This document shows, one piece after another, positions 46,290 to 54,304 of a stretch of 64,000 nt of DNA (position 1 is the stretch's first letter; every line of letters begins with the position of its first letter). The stretch spans positions 62,001 through 126,000 of the forward strand of contig NZ_JZJL01000008.1 in the NCBI RefSeq assembly GCF_000971335.1, written 5' to 3'. The translations under genes were made by a program, and so were the position numbers. Below the pieces are notes generated by a model. It saw nothing but the letters and a program-made list of their open reading frames with translations, did no database searches and was not told the origin of the DNA. Source of the DNA: Chromobacterium vaccinii (GTDB lineage: Bacteria; Pseudomonadota; Gammaproteobacteria; Burkholderiales; Chromobacteriaceae).

Positions 46290-46316
46290 TTGTTGTGTGG
46301 AATCGCCACACAACAA
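46290..46316. repeat. 11-base perfect inverted repeat upstream of alpA
   Basis: TTGTTGTGTGG (46290-46300) and CCACACAACAA (46306-46316) flank AATCG. There is no U-tract, so it is more likely a protein-binding operator than a terminator. It lies about 100 bases upstream of the alpA start. Confidence 0.7.
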
Positions 46317-46402
46317 CGAAACTTGAAAAGCCGGAAAAACTCAGTTTTGGCTATTGACGACAGGCGGGAAAAGCAAAATAGACAGCGGAAAATGTGAATC
46401 AC

Positions 46403-46440
46403 AGGACCGCATCGGACTCATACGGACGGCACCGGACATA
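46403..46440. repeat. Helically phased CGGAC repeats
   Basis: AGGAC at 46403 is followed by CGGAC at 46413, 46423 and 46433, spaced exactly 10 bases so that all face the same side of the helix. The intervening five bases vary. The next unit (46443) degrades to CGGCG. This is iteron-like and fits cooperative protein binding. Confidence 0.65.
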
Positions 46441-46508
46441 CTCGGCGGCCAATTTTAGCGGGGAGCGAAAGGAAAGGGCGGAAAGGTCAATCAGCGAAAA
46501 GCGCGGCT

Positions 46509-46608
46509 GCATGCATGGAGTGCATGAAAACGCATGAATTGCGGCAGGGAAAAAACTAAGCGCCAGCCTATACAGCAAGGGGCTGGCGCGGGTTCATGCA
46601 GGTGCATG
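46509..46608. repeat. Cluster of GCATG motifs around the terminator
   Basis: GCATG occurs at 46509, 46513, 46522, 46532 and 46604, several as TGCATGA, with a reversed CATGC at 46595-46599. They flank the terminator hairpin and may be binding sites for an element-encoded protein. Confidence 0.45.
46550..46589 (-). terminator. Rho-independent terminator downstream of the DUF4238 gene
   Basis: GCGCCAGCC (46560-46568) pairs with GGCTGGCGC (46581-46589). On the minus strand the stem is followed by TTAGTTTTTT (46550-46559). It lies 76 bases beyond the DUF4238 stop. Confidence 0.85.
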
Positions 46609-46665
46609 ATTAGCGGCACATGAAGCGCGGGGGCGAGGCGGGGCTTCGATAGCGCGCGCAGGGGG

Positions 46666-47589
46666 CTAGGTACTTTGCTTTGATATAGTCTCTAAATACT
46701 CTTTTGAGTGAGAGAAGATTTGCTTGTAACTTGCCCTAACTATACGTTGGTTTAGTTCGGAAACCTGTAATGCTGATATGCCATGTTCAGGGTAGGTGGG
46801 GTCTTGATTAACCTCGCATAATATTAAGGCGAGGCTGGGTGATATTGGGTAGTAGATAGAAAACTCATCTTGCTGATTTGTTTCTTTTGCTTTGATGTTG
46901 ATGGCAGGCTGATCACCTGTTATGAATGGAGTATTTGTGTTGTTTTCAATAATTACAAGTTTCCGTCTTTGCCTCTCTGCAAATAGGCTCCACCCAATAT
47001 TTACTGCGAACATGTGAATCATCATATTCCACATTGGTGTTAAGTCGGGTAGGTTGGAATTGATGTTGGCCTGGATGGTTTTCTCTTTGATTCCTTTGGT
47101 TCGCATGTACTGAGTACATATGTAATGTAGGAAATCTATACATGAATCATCACTTAAATAAAAGCGAGTGTCTTTCTGTAAGGCTTGTTTTAGGTATGGA
47201 GCAAAAGAGGCTTCAATTTTGGCATGATAATCCTCTAGTGCATTAAGCGAGTAATTATTTAGATGTTCGTTTATTTCTTCTTGGGTTAAAGTTTTTTTTG
47301 CAATTTCCATAATTTGATATGGTGCTTGTACCATGTCAATGAAGCTGTGATGGTTTTTATCCAGAGTTTCATTGTTCCCGAAGGAAAAAAATTTCTTTAA
47401 ATATATTGTCTGTGAATTATTTAGTCTGGAAACTTTGTAAAAATCTCTCTCAATAGCAACTACAGTTGTTCCTGTTGAGAATATTTTTCCGTCTTGTAGG
47501 CACCAAATCGAACCATTATTTGTCCATGGCTTCAGGTAGTGTTGCCATACGTGATGATGTCTGCGCTTAGGGTTTTGTGACTTTGACAT
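46666..47589 (-). CDS. DUF4238-like protein, AT-rich cargo gene
   Basis: The protein has 307 residues. It starts MSKSQNPKRRHHHVWQHYLK; the HHHVWQHYLKPW N-terminus, the CTQYMRTKG segment near residue 155, FITGDQPAINIK near 220 and YPISPSLALILCE near 245 agree with the DUF4238 pattern. No signal peptide or membrane helix is seen. Function is unknown for the family; such genes often ride on prophages and islands, so a role in host or phage interaction is possible but not shown. It starts one base before the integrase frame begins at its stop side, with its own terminator downstream. Base composition is far more AT-rich than the neighbours. Confidence 0.75.
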   Translation of the reverse strand: MSKSQNPKRRHHHVWQHYLKPWTNNGSIWCLQDGKIFSTGTTVVAIERDFYKVSRLNNSQTIYLKKFFSFGNNETLDKNHHSFIDMVQAPYQIMEIAKKTLTQEEINEHLNNYSLNALEDYHAKIEASFAPYLKQALQKDTRFYLSDDSCIDFLHYICTQYMRTKGIKEKTIQANINSNLPDLTPMWNMMIHMFAVNIGWSLFAERQRRKLVIIENNTNTPFITGDQPAINIKAKETNQQDEFSIYYPISPSLALILCEVNQDPTYPEHGISALQVSELNQRIVRASYKQIFSHSKEYLETISKQST

Positions 47590-47590
47590 T

Positions 47591-48814
47591 TTAATATCTG
47601 AGTTGGATTGAGGGGTTGGAGTTAGATGTTATGTATTCTGCCCACCACTGCATCATTTCTATTCTTTCTTTCATATATTCAGCCCTGTTGTATGCTGCGC
47701 GAACTTTGTTTGTTTCGATATGAGATAACTGGCGCTCAATTGCATCCGGGTTGAAGCCTTCTTCGTTCAGGATGGTCGATGCTGTGGAGCGGAAGCCGTG
47801 GACATCGGCTTTGCCTCTGAAGCCCATGCTGTGAAGCGCGCGGCGCAGAGTTTCCGGCGACATGGGGCGTCGCGGACTGTTGCGGTTCGGGAAGATATGT
47901 TCGCGACCGCCGCTGATGGTGTGGAGCTGGCGCAGCACTTCCAGGGCTTGCTTGGATAGCGGGACGAGATGAGGTGGCGCGGTTTTCTTGGATTTCTCCG
48001 GCAACTTGCGATGCTCTGGTGGAATGGTCCACAGTGCCTTGTCGAAGTCGATCTCTTCCCACCTGGCTACGGCCATCTCTCCGACACGGGTGAAGGTCAG
48101 CAGCATTAGCTTCATCATCAGCTTGGTTTGCATGTTGCCATCGTATTTCTCCAGCGCTTCGAGAAAGGCGGGGATGTCCTCGCGCATCAGCGCCTTGCGC
48201 GGGGTGGATTGCTGGCTCTTGAGGGCGTCGGTCAGCGGCGCGGCCGGGTCGCTGTCGCAGTGGCCGGTCAGGATGGCCAGGCGGAAGACTGCTGAGCAGC
48301 GTTGCCGCAGGCGTTTCGTGGTGTCGATGTTGCCGGCGCTTTCCACCTTGCGCAGTACTTCCAGCAGTTCCAGCGGGCGGATGTCGTTGATTGGCCTGTC
48401 GCCGATGTAAGGGAAGATGTGGGTCTTCATGGCTGACAGGACGCGCTCGCTGTGGGCGGCGGACCATTCGTGGCTTTCCCTTTCATGCCACTCCAGCGCG
48501 ATGGCTTCAAATGTGTTGGCGGCAGCTGCCAGCTTGATCACCTTATCCATCTTGCGCATCGCAGCGGGGTCTTCGCCATCGGCGATCTGCTTGCGGGCGT
48601 CATCGCGCTTCAGTCTGGCTTCCTTCAGGCTCACTTCCGGGTAGACGCCCAGCGCCAACAGCTTCTCTTTGCCGTTCATCCGATACTTCAGCCGCCAATA
48701 CTTCGCGCCGGTGGGCATGACCCATAGCGACAGCCCCTGTCCATCCGTGAGCTTGAGGTGTTTGCCATCCTCGCGGGGCTTGGCGCTTTTGATGGCGGCG
48801 TCGGTAAGGGGCAT
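47591..48814 (-). CDS. P4-type tyrosine integrase
   Basis: The protein has 407 residues from the ATG at 48814, with AAGGAG eight bases upstream. An N-terminal arm-binding domain (about 1-85, LKLTDGQGLSLWVMPTGAKYW) is followed by a SAM-like core-binding domain (about 95-185) and a catalytic domain. Active-site residues are visible as TFTRVGEMAVARW (Arg), HGFRSTAST (His and Arg), LSHIETN (His) and the nucleophile in RAAYNRAEYM. It is complete, so likely active. It sits 180 bases from the 3' end of tRNA-Arg, the usual location for such integrases. Confidence 0.95.
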   Translation of the reverse strand: MPLTDAAIKSAKPREDGKHLKLTDGQGLSLWVMPTGAKYWRLKYRMNGKEKLLALGVYPEVSLKEARLKRDDARKQIADGEDPAAMRKMDKVIKLAAAANTFEAIALEWHERESHEWSAAHSERVLSAMKTHIFPYIGDRPINDIRPLELLEVLRKVESAGNIDTTKRLRQRCSAVFRLAILTGHCDSDPAAPLTDALKSQQSTPRKALMREDIPAFLEALEKYDGNMQTKLMMKLMLLTFTRVGEMAVARWEEIDFDKALWTIPPEHRKLPEKSKKTAPPHLVPLSKQALEVLRQLHTISGGREHIFPNRNSPRRPMSPETLRRALHSMGFRGKADVHGFRSTASTILNEEGFNPDAIERQLSHIETNKVRAAYNRAEYMKERIEMMQWWAEYITSNSNPSIQLRY

Positions 48815-48891
48815 GGGGGTACTCCTTGTGGTGGGGGTATCGAAATATGGGGGTACACAAGATACCACCAATCATACCCCCACGTACCCCC
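48815..48891. repeat. Five GGGGGTA boxes in front of the integrase gene
   Basis: GGGGGTAC (48815-48822), GGGGGTAT (48833-48840) and GGGGGTAC (48849-48856) on the plus strand, then ATACCCCC (48874-48881) and GTACCCCC (48884-48891) inverted. This fits arm-type integrase or excisionase binding sites, or an operator for int autoregulation. Confidence 0.7.
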
Positions 48892-48927
48892 GGCTTTGTC
48901 TGGATGGTTTCGGATGGCTTTGGACGT

Positions 48928-48962
48928 AAAAAAACCCGCAAAGCCTTGTGCTGTGCGGGTTT
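48928..48962 (-). terminator. Terminator of the tRNA-Arg transcript
   Basis: AAACCCGCA (48932-48940) pairs with TGCGGGTTT (48954-48962); read on the minus strand, a run of seven T residues follows. It lies about 35 bases after the tRNA 3' end. Confidence 0.85.
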
Positions 48963-48995
48963 CTGGATTTTATTGGACTGCTTTGGAAGTGCTGG

Positions 48996-49070
48996 TGGTG
49001 CCCCCGACAGGAATCGAACCTGTAACTGCCCCTTAGGAGGGGGCCGTTATATCCATTTAACTACGGAGAC
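48996..49070 (-). tRNA. tRNA-Arg (anticodon CCT)
   Basis: The gene has 75 bases including an encoded CCA. The acceptor stem GTCTCCG pairs with CGGGGGC (with G-U pairs). The anticodon stem GCCCC/GGGGC encloses the loop CTCCTAA, and the T-arm is ACAGG-TTCGATT-CCTGT. It decodes AGG. It stands only 21 bases after the ispB stop on the same strand, so it may be co-transcribed with ispB. It is the likely target of the neighbouring integrase; the gene is intact. Confidence 0.95.
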
Positions 49071-49091
49071 GCTACAGAAAACTGGGTGCGG

Positions 49092-50060
49092 TCAGGCGCT
49101 GCGGTCCACCGATAGGCGGGCCAATTCGATCAGGGCCTGGCGGACTTTCGAATCGGGAATGTTCTGCAAGGAGGCGATGGCCTGTTCGGCCATTTTCACG
49201 GCTTCGTTCTTGGCGTATTCCAGCGCGCCGCAGGATTGTACCGCATTCAATACATCGTGGAAACGGTCGCGGTTGGCGTTTTCCAGCGCGTCGCGCACCA
49301 GGGCGGAGGCTTCCGGGCTGCCGTTGCGCATGGTGTAGATCAGCGGCAGGGTGGGCTTGCCTTCGGCCAGGTCGTCGCCCAGGCTCTTGCCTATGGTGTC
49401 GGCGTCGCCGCTGTAGTCCAGCACGTCGTCGATGATCTGGAAGGCGGTGCCCAGGTACATGCCGTAGTCGGCCATCGACTGCACCTGTTCGGCGGAGGCG
49501 TCGGCGATCAGCGCGCCGACGCGGGCGGCGGCTTCGAACAGCTTGGCGGTCTTGTACTGGATGACCTTCAGGTATTCGTCTTCGCTGACGTCGGTATTGC
49601 CGATGTTCAGCAGCTGCAGCACCTCGCCCTCGGCGATGATGTTGGTCGCCTCGGCCATCACTTCCAGGATGGTCATGTTGCGGGTGGTGACCATCATCTG
49701 GAAGGCGCGGGTGTAGAGGAAGTCGCCTACCAGCACGCTGGCGGCGTTGCCGAACAGCGCGTTGGCGGTCTTGCGGCCGCGGCGCAGGTCGGACTCGTCC
49801 ACCACGTCGTCGTGCAGCAGGGTGGCGGTGTGAATGAACTCTATCATCGCGGCGAGTTCGAACAGGTGCTCGCCCCGGTAGCCCAGCGCGCGGCCCGACA
49901 GCAGGGTCAGGATCGGACGCAGGCGTTTGCCCCCGGCGGAGATGATGTATTCCGCCACCTGGCGGATCAGGACGACGTCGGAGTGCAGGCGGGCGCGGAT
50001 CACGCTGTCTACCGTCTGCATGTCGTCGGCTATCAGGGTTCGGAAAAGCGGGGTGGACAC
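49092..50060 (-). CDS. ispB: Octaprenyl diphosphate synthase
   Basis: The protein has 322 residues and a GTG start (MSTPLFRTLIADDMQTVD). The first aspartate-rich motif is LLHDDVVDESDLRRG and the second is IDDVLDYSGD, both needed for Mg-diphosphate binding. GGKRLRPILTLL and FIHTATLLHDD are typical of long-chain prenyl synthases. It makes the ubiquinone side chain from FPP and IPP. It is divergent from rplU-rpmA-obgE, a common neighbour pair. Confidence 0.95.
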   Translation of the reverse strand: MSTPLFRTLIADDMQTVDSVIRARLHSDVVLIRQVAEYIISAGGKRLRPILTLLSGRALGYRGEHLFELAAMIEFIHTATLLHDDVVDESDLRRGRKTANALFGNAASVLVGDFLYTRAFQMMVTTRNMTILEVMAEATNIIAEGEVLQLLNIGNTDVSEDEYLKVIQYKTAKLFEAAARVGALIADASAEQVQSMADYGMYLGTAFQIIDDVLDYSGDADTIGKSLGDDLAEGKPTLPLIYTMRNGSPEASALVRDALENANRDRFHDVLNAVQSCGALEYAKNEAVKMAEQAIASLQNIPDSKVRQALIELARLSVDRSA

Positions 50061-50168
50061 GTTTTCAACCAGTTATCGTTCGAGGGCTACGCCAAAGCTC
50101 TGGATGTTACCAGAAAAGCCCATTCCCCCGCCATGCCGCCGTGCTCGCCGCTTAAGTCGATGAAATCA

Positions 50169-50197
50169 TTGACAAGTTGACAGGCTGCCCGTATAGT
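50169..50197 (+). promoter_or_regulatory. Sigma70 promoter of rplU-rpmA
   Basis: Perfect -35 TTGACA (50169-50174), a 17-base spacer and -10 TATAGT (50192-50197). A second TTGACA lies at 50177-50182 but with the wrong spacing. The strength suits a ribosomal protein operon. Confidence 0.87.
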
Positions 50198-50253
50198 CTC
50201 GCGTTCCCTGCGCATCAGGCGTGGGGGGATTCATTTATCAGGAGCTCATGCGA

Positions 50254-50565
50254 ATGTATGCGGTCATAAAAACCGGCGGCAAGCAGTACAAAGTTGCCAT
50301 CGGTGAAAAACTCAAAGTAGAACAGATACCTGCAGACGTCGACAGCCAGATCGTACTTGAAGAAGTGCTGATGATTGCTGACGGTGAACAGGTTGTAGTT
50401 GGCGCGCCGATGATTGCCGGCGCCACTGTTAAGGCTACCGTTGTTTCCCACGGTCGTGGCGACAAGATCCGCATCTTCAAGATGCGTCGTCGTAAGCACT
50501 ACCAGAAACACCAGGGTCATCGTCAGAACTACACCGAAATCCGCATCGACGCGATTTCGAAGTAA
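50254..50565 (+). CDS. rplU: 50S ribosomal protein bL21
   Basis: The protein has 103 residues. The start at 50254 gives [14 protein letters not shown], with GGAG nine bases upstream; the ATG two codons earlier is too close to the [29 protein letters not shown] is broken by no indel and is typical of the family. It binds 23S rRNA in the large subunit. First gene of rplU-rpmA. Confidence 0.98.
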   Translation: MYAVIKTGGKQYKVAIGEKLKVEQIPADVDSQIVLEEVLMIADGEQVVVGAPMIAGATVKATVVSHGRGDKIRIFKMRRRKHYQKHQGHRQNYTEIRIDAISK

Positions 50566-50577
50566 GGATAAACAGTC

Positions 50578-50853
50578 ATGGCACACAAAAAAGCAGGTGG
50601 TAGCTCCCGCAACGGTCGTGACTCCGAAGCCAAACGCCTGGGCGTTAAGGTTTACGGTAGCGAACTGATTCCGGCTGGTTCCATCATCGTGCGTCAGCGC
50701 GGCACCCGCTTCCACGCTGGTGAAAACGTTGGTCAGGGCAAGGATCACACCCTGTTCGCCAAGGTTGATGGCTACGTTGAATTCACCGTTAAGGGCGCGC
50801 AACAGCGCAAGACCGTTAACGTGATTCCGTACACCGGTGTTGACGGCGAATAA
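50578..50853 (+). CDS. rpmA: 50S ribosomal protein bL27
   Basis: The protein has 91 residues. [38 protein letters not shown] and [11 protein letters not shown] are textbook bL27. Its N-terminus reaches the peptidyl transferase centre. Twelve bases after rplU; a terminator follows. Confidence 0.98.
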   Translation: MAHKKAGGSSRNGRDSEAKRLGVKVYGSELIPAGSIIVRQRGTRFHAGENVGQGKDHTLFAKVDGYVEFTVKGAQQRKTVNVIPYTGVDGE

Positions 50854-50873
50854 TTCGCTTTCCAGCATCCGAG

Positions 50874-50902
50874 AAAGCCCTATCCTTCGATAGGGCTTTT
50901 TT
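50874..50902 (+). terminator. Rho-independent terminator after rpmA
   Basis: AAAGCCCTATC (50874-50884) and GATAGGGCTTT (50889-50899) enclose a CTTC tetraloop and are followed by T residues. obgE, 75 bases further, may need read-through or its own promoter. Confidence 0.93.
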
Positions 50903-50943
50903 CATACCGAGGGGCAAGGCGTGAGGGCTGGAGCCAGTCCTGA

Positions 50944-52137
<1,194 letters not shown>

Positions 52138-52165
52138 CGAAATCGCAGTATTTAACTGCTATGAG

Positions 52166-52200
52166 AAGCGGGCTGGATGCATATCCAGCCCGCTTTTTTA
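52166..52200 (+). terminator. Rho-independent terminator after obgE
   Basis: AAGCGGGCTGGAT (52166-52178) and ATCCAGCCCGCTT (52183-52195) form a 13-pair perfect stem with a GCAT loop, then a T-run. Confidence 0.95.
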
Positions 52201-52698
52201 TTCCACTTGGGCAAAATGCGGGGTTTTGGCCGATTCCCGGCAATTTACGTCGCTTTGCTGTACACCGATCTTTTCACGCGCCGTTACTTCCCAAGTCGAT
52301 TGGATGTTGTATTTTGTCCTCAGGCGATTGCGCGGGAGGCGATTGCCTCCAAATGGCCGTGGCATGAATTCTGCTTGTCGAAGCCGAAGCCGGGAAGAGC
52401 CGCCGACAAAGCCGCCGGCGCCGTGCCGCGCCTTCCTGTCCAGCCGTTTCGACGGCGTGGGCGGGAGGAGCCGGTCCGGGACCAGGCGCCAGGTTTTGTC
52501 ATCCGCCAGCCGGGGGCCCGGCCGGCGGAGCGGCGAAATCCGGCTTGCTAGACGAAATGCTCTAACTATATAACTGGTGCAGCCGCCGCTTGGGCCGGGG
52601 CCGCACCGGGCGGCGCGGGCCAGGCGGGATCGGCCCGGAGAGAAAGTCCGGCATCGTCCGGATACCAACAAGGCAGTACGATTGATGAGGAGAAGGAA
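52201..52698. other. 500-base stretch upstream of hisJ without a gene
   Basis: No protein in any frame looks real. A small perfect hairpin GGAGGC-GATT-GCCTCC lies at 52335-52350. A promoter-like pair lies at 52545-52572. The long leader (about 120 bases from that promoter to the hisJ ATG) could hold a regulatory site, but no known riboswitch was recognised. Confidence 0.4.
52545..52572 (+). promoter_or_regulatory. Candidate promoter of the hisJQMP-type operon
   Basis: TTGCTA (52545-52550) and TATATA (52567-52572) with a 16-base spacer, in an AT-rich pocket of a GC-rich region. Confidence 0.45.
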
Positions 52699-53478
52699 AT
52701 GAAGAAAGCACTTGCTGCGCTGGCCGTGGGTCTGATGGCCGCATCCCTGGGGGCTTACGCCAAAGACTGGAAGGAAATCCGCTTCGGCGTCGACGCCAGC
52801 TACGCGCCGTTCGAGTACAAGGCGCCGAGCGGCCAGGTGGTGGGTTTCGACGTCGACCTGGGCAACGAAATCTGCAAACGCATGAAAGCCAAGTGCGTGT
52901 GGGTGGAAAACGATTTCGACGGCATGATCCCGGCGCTGAAGGCCAAGAAGTTCGACGGCGTGCTGTCGTCGATGTCGATGACCGAAGCCCGGATGAAGGA
53001 AATCGCCTTCTCCGCCAAGCTGTTCAACACCCCGACCCGCATGGTCGCCAAGTCCGGCTCCGGCCTGATGCCGACCCCGGCCTCGCTGAAGGGCAAGCGC
53101 GTGGGCGTGGAGCAGGGCACCATCCAGGAAGCCTACGCCAAGAAGCACTGGGCGCCGGCCGGCGTGGAAGTGGTTCCTTACCAGAACCAGACCCTGGTGC
53201 TGGCCGACCTGACCGCGGGCCGCCTGGACGCGTCCTTGCAGGACGCGGTGCAGGCCGACATCGGCTTCCTGAAAAAGCCTGAAGGCAAGGGCTTCGCCTT
53301 CGCCGGCAAGGACCTGGTCGATCCGCAGACCCTGGGCGAAGGTGCCGGCATCGGCCTGCGCAAGGAAGACAAGGATCTGAAGGCGGGCATCGACAAGGCG
53401 ATCGCCGACATGCTGAAGGACGGCACCTACAAGAAGATCGAGAAGAAGTACTTCTCCTTCGACGTGTACGGCGGCTGA
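52699..53478 (+). CDS. Basic amino acid ABC transporter, substrate-binding protein (HisJ/ArgT type)
   Basis: The protein has 259 residues and a signal peptide (MKKALAALAVGLMAASLGAYA). The mature protein begins KDWKEIRFGVDASYAPFEYKAPSG with the LAO/HisJ-like YAPFE ligand segment, then GFDVDLGNEICKRMKAKC and DFDGMIPALKAKKFDGVLSSMS. It binds lysine, arginine, ornithine or histidine in the periplasm; which of these cannot be told. A strong RBS (GAGGAGAAGGAA) precedes the ATG. It is first of a four-gene transporter operon and is separated from the permeases by a hairpin. Confidence 0.92.
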   Translation: MKKALAALAVGLMAASLGAYAKDWKEIRFGVDASYAPFEYKAPSGQVVGFDVDLGNEICKRMKAKCVWVENDFDGMIPALKAKKFDGVLSSMSMTEARMKEIAFSAKLFNTPTRMVAKSGSGLMPTPASLKGKRVGVEQGTIQEAYAKKHWAPAGVEVVPYQNQTLVLADLTAGRLDASLQDAVQADIGFLKKPEGKGFAFAGKDLVDPQTLGEGAGIGLRKEDKDLKAGIDKAIADMLKDGTYKKIEKKYFSFDVYGG

Positions 53479-53520
53479 TGCCGTTCCGGGCGCGCGGCCC
53501 GTCCGCCTGCTCGCGTTGTG

Positions 53521-53545
53521 ATGCGCCCCGCCTTGCGGGGCGTAT
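53521..53545 (+). promoter_or_regulatory. Stable hairpin between the binding protein and permease genes
   Basis: ATGCGCCCCGC (53521-53531) and GCGGGGCGTAT (53535-53545) form 11 pairs (one G-U) with a CTT loop and no T-run. By analogy with the hisJ-hisQ REP element of Salmonella it may stabilise the upstream mRNA, giving excess binding protein over permease. Confidence 0.6.
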
Positions 53546-53614
53546 TGATCTGGAGCGTCCGTCGCCATTCAGCGCCATAAGCTGAAAGCGGCGGCCACTC
53601 GACAAGGGGAACAT

Positions 53615-54304
53615 ATGTTTCTGGATGGATTCGGTCCCATTATCTGGCAGGGGACCCTGGTGACGCTGGAGCTGTCGGTTCTGTCGCTGCTTCTGGCCTT
53701 CGTCATCGGTCTCGTCGGCGCCGGCGCCAAGCTGTCGCACAACCCGCTGCTGGGCGGCGTGTCCACGCTGTACACCACCCTGGTGCGCGGCGTGCCCGAC
53801 CTGGTGTTGATGCTGCTGATCTTCTACAGCCTGCAGATCGGCATGAACAAGATCACCGAGGCGATGCACATCGACCAGATCGACCTCGATCCCTTCGTGT
53901 CCGGCATCGTCACGCTGGGCTTCATCTACGGCGCCTATTTCACCGAGACGCTGCGCGGTGCCTTCCTGTCCGTGCCCAAGGGGCAGATCGAGGCCGGCAT
54001 CGCTTACGGCATGAGCGGCTGGCAGGTGTTCCACCGCGTGCAGTTCCCGCAGATGATGCGCTTCGCGCTGCCCGGCATCTCCAATAACTGGCAGGTGATG
54101 CTGAAGGCCACCGCGCTGGTGTCCATCATCGGCCTGGCCGATGTGGTCAAGGCGTCCATCGACGCCGGCAAGAGCACTTACCGCGTGTTCTTCTTCACGC
54201 TGGTGGCGGGCGCCATCTACCTGGCGCTGACCGCGCTGTCCAATTTCGTGCTGGCGAAGCTGGAGCGCCGCTATTCCATCGGCGTGCGGGAGGCCGACTT
54301 ATGA
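53615..54304 (+). CDS. Basic amino acid ABC transporter permease (HisQ type)
   Basis: The protein has 229 residues and five membrane helices. The opening FGPIIWQGTLVTLELSVLSLL and the coupling EAA loop, seen as AGIAYGMSGWQVFHRVQFPQMMRFALPGISNNW, are typical of HisM/HisQ-family permeases. TTLVRGVPDLVLMLLIFY is also diagnostic. RBS AAGGGG. Overlaps the next permease by four bases (ATGA). Confidence 0.93.
   Translation: MFLDGFGPIIWQGTLVTLELSVLSLLLAFVIGLVGAGAKLSHNPLLGGVSTLYTTLVRGVPDLVLMLLIFYSLQIGMNKITEAMHIDQIDLDPFVSGIVTLGFIYGAYFTETLRGAFLSVPKGQIEAGIAYGMSGWQVFHRVQFPQMMRFALPGISNNWQVMLKATALVSIIGLADVVKASIDAGKSTYRVFFFTLVAGAIYLALTALSNFVLAKLERRYSIGVREADL

Larger units (their letters stand above)
46189..46665. 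other. 477-base non-coding region of the element
   Basis: No gene is supported. From left to right it contains an 11-pair inverted repeat (46290-46316), a 10-base-phased CGGAC array (46403-46437), a cluster of GCATG motifs (46509-46608) and the DUF4238 terminator (46550-46589). The density of structure suggests an operator, replication or excision control region. Confidence 0.6.
45742..48895. mobile_element. Small tRNA-Arg-associated integrative element (alpA-DUF4238-int)
   Basis: All three genes are on the minus strand: integrase nearest the 3' end of tRNA-Arg(CCT), a cargo gene, then an AlpA-like regulator. The cargo gene is strongly AT-rich against a GC-rich chromosome. Non-coding parts carry repeats and a terminator. 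No capsid, portal or terminase gene is seen, so this is a satellite, degenerate prophage or minimal island. The ends are not fixed: no copy of the tRNA 3' end was found at the far side. Confidence 0.7.

Noticed and set aside
46403-46608. CRISPR-like array
   Set aside because: The repeat unit is five bases with five-base gaps, far shorter than CRISPR repeats and spacers, and no cas gene is present.
45600-46700. Copy of the tRNA-Arg 3' end as a classical attR
   Set aside because: No stretch matching the tRNA acceptor and T-arm was found here. Only the short anticodon-arm resemblance exists, so the element boundaries are left open.
52177-52551. 124-codon frame after obgE
   Set aside because: It begins within the obgE terminator, has no RBS or recognisable motif, and its Arg/Pro-rich end is typical of random GC-rich frames.
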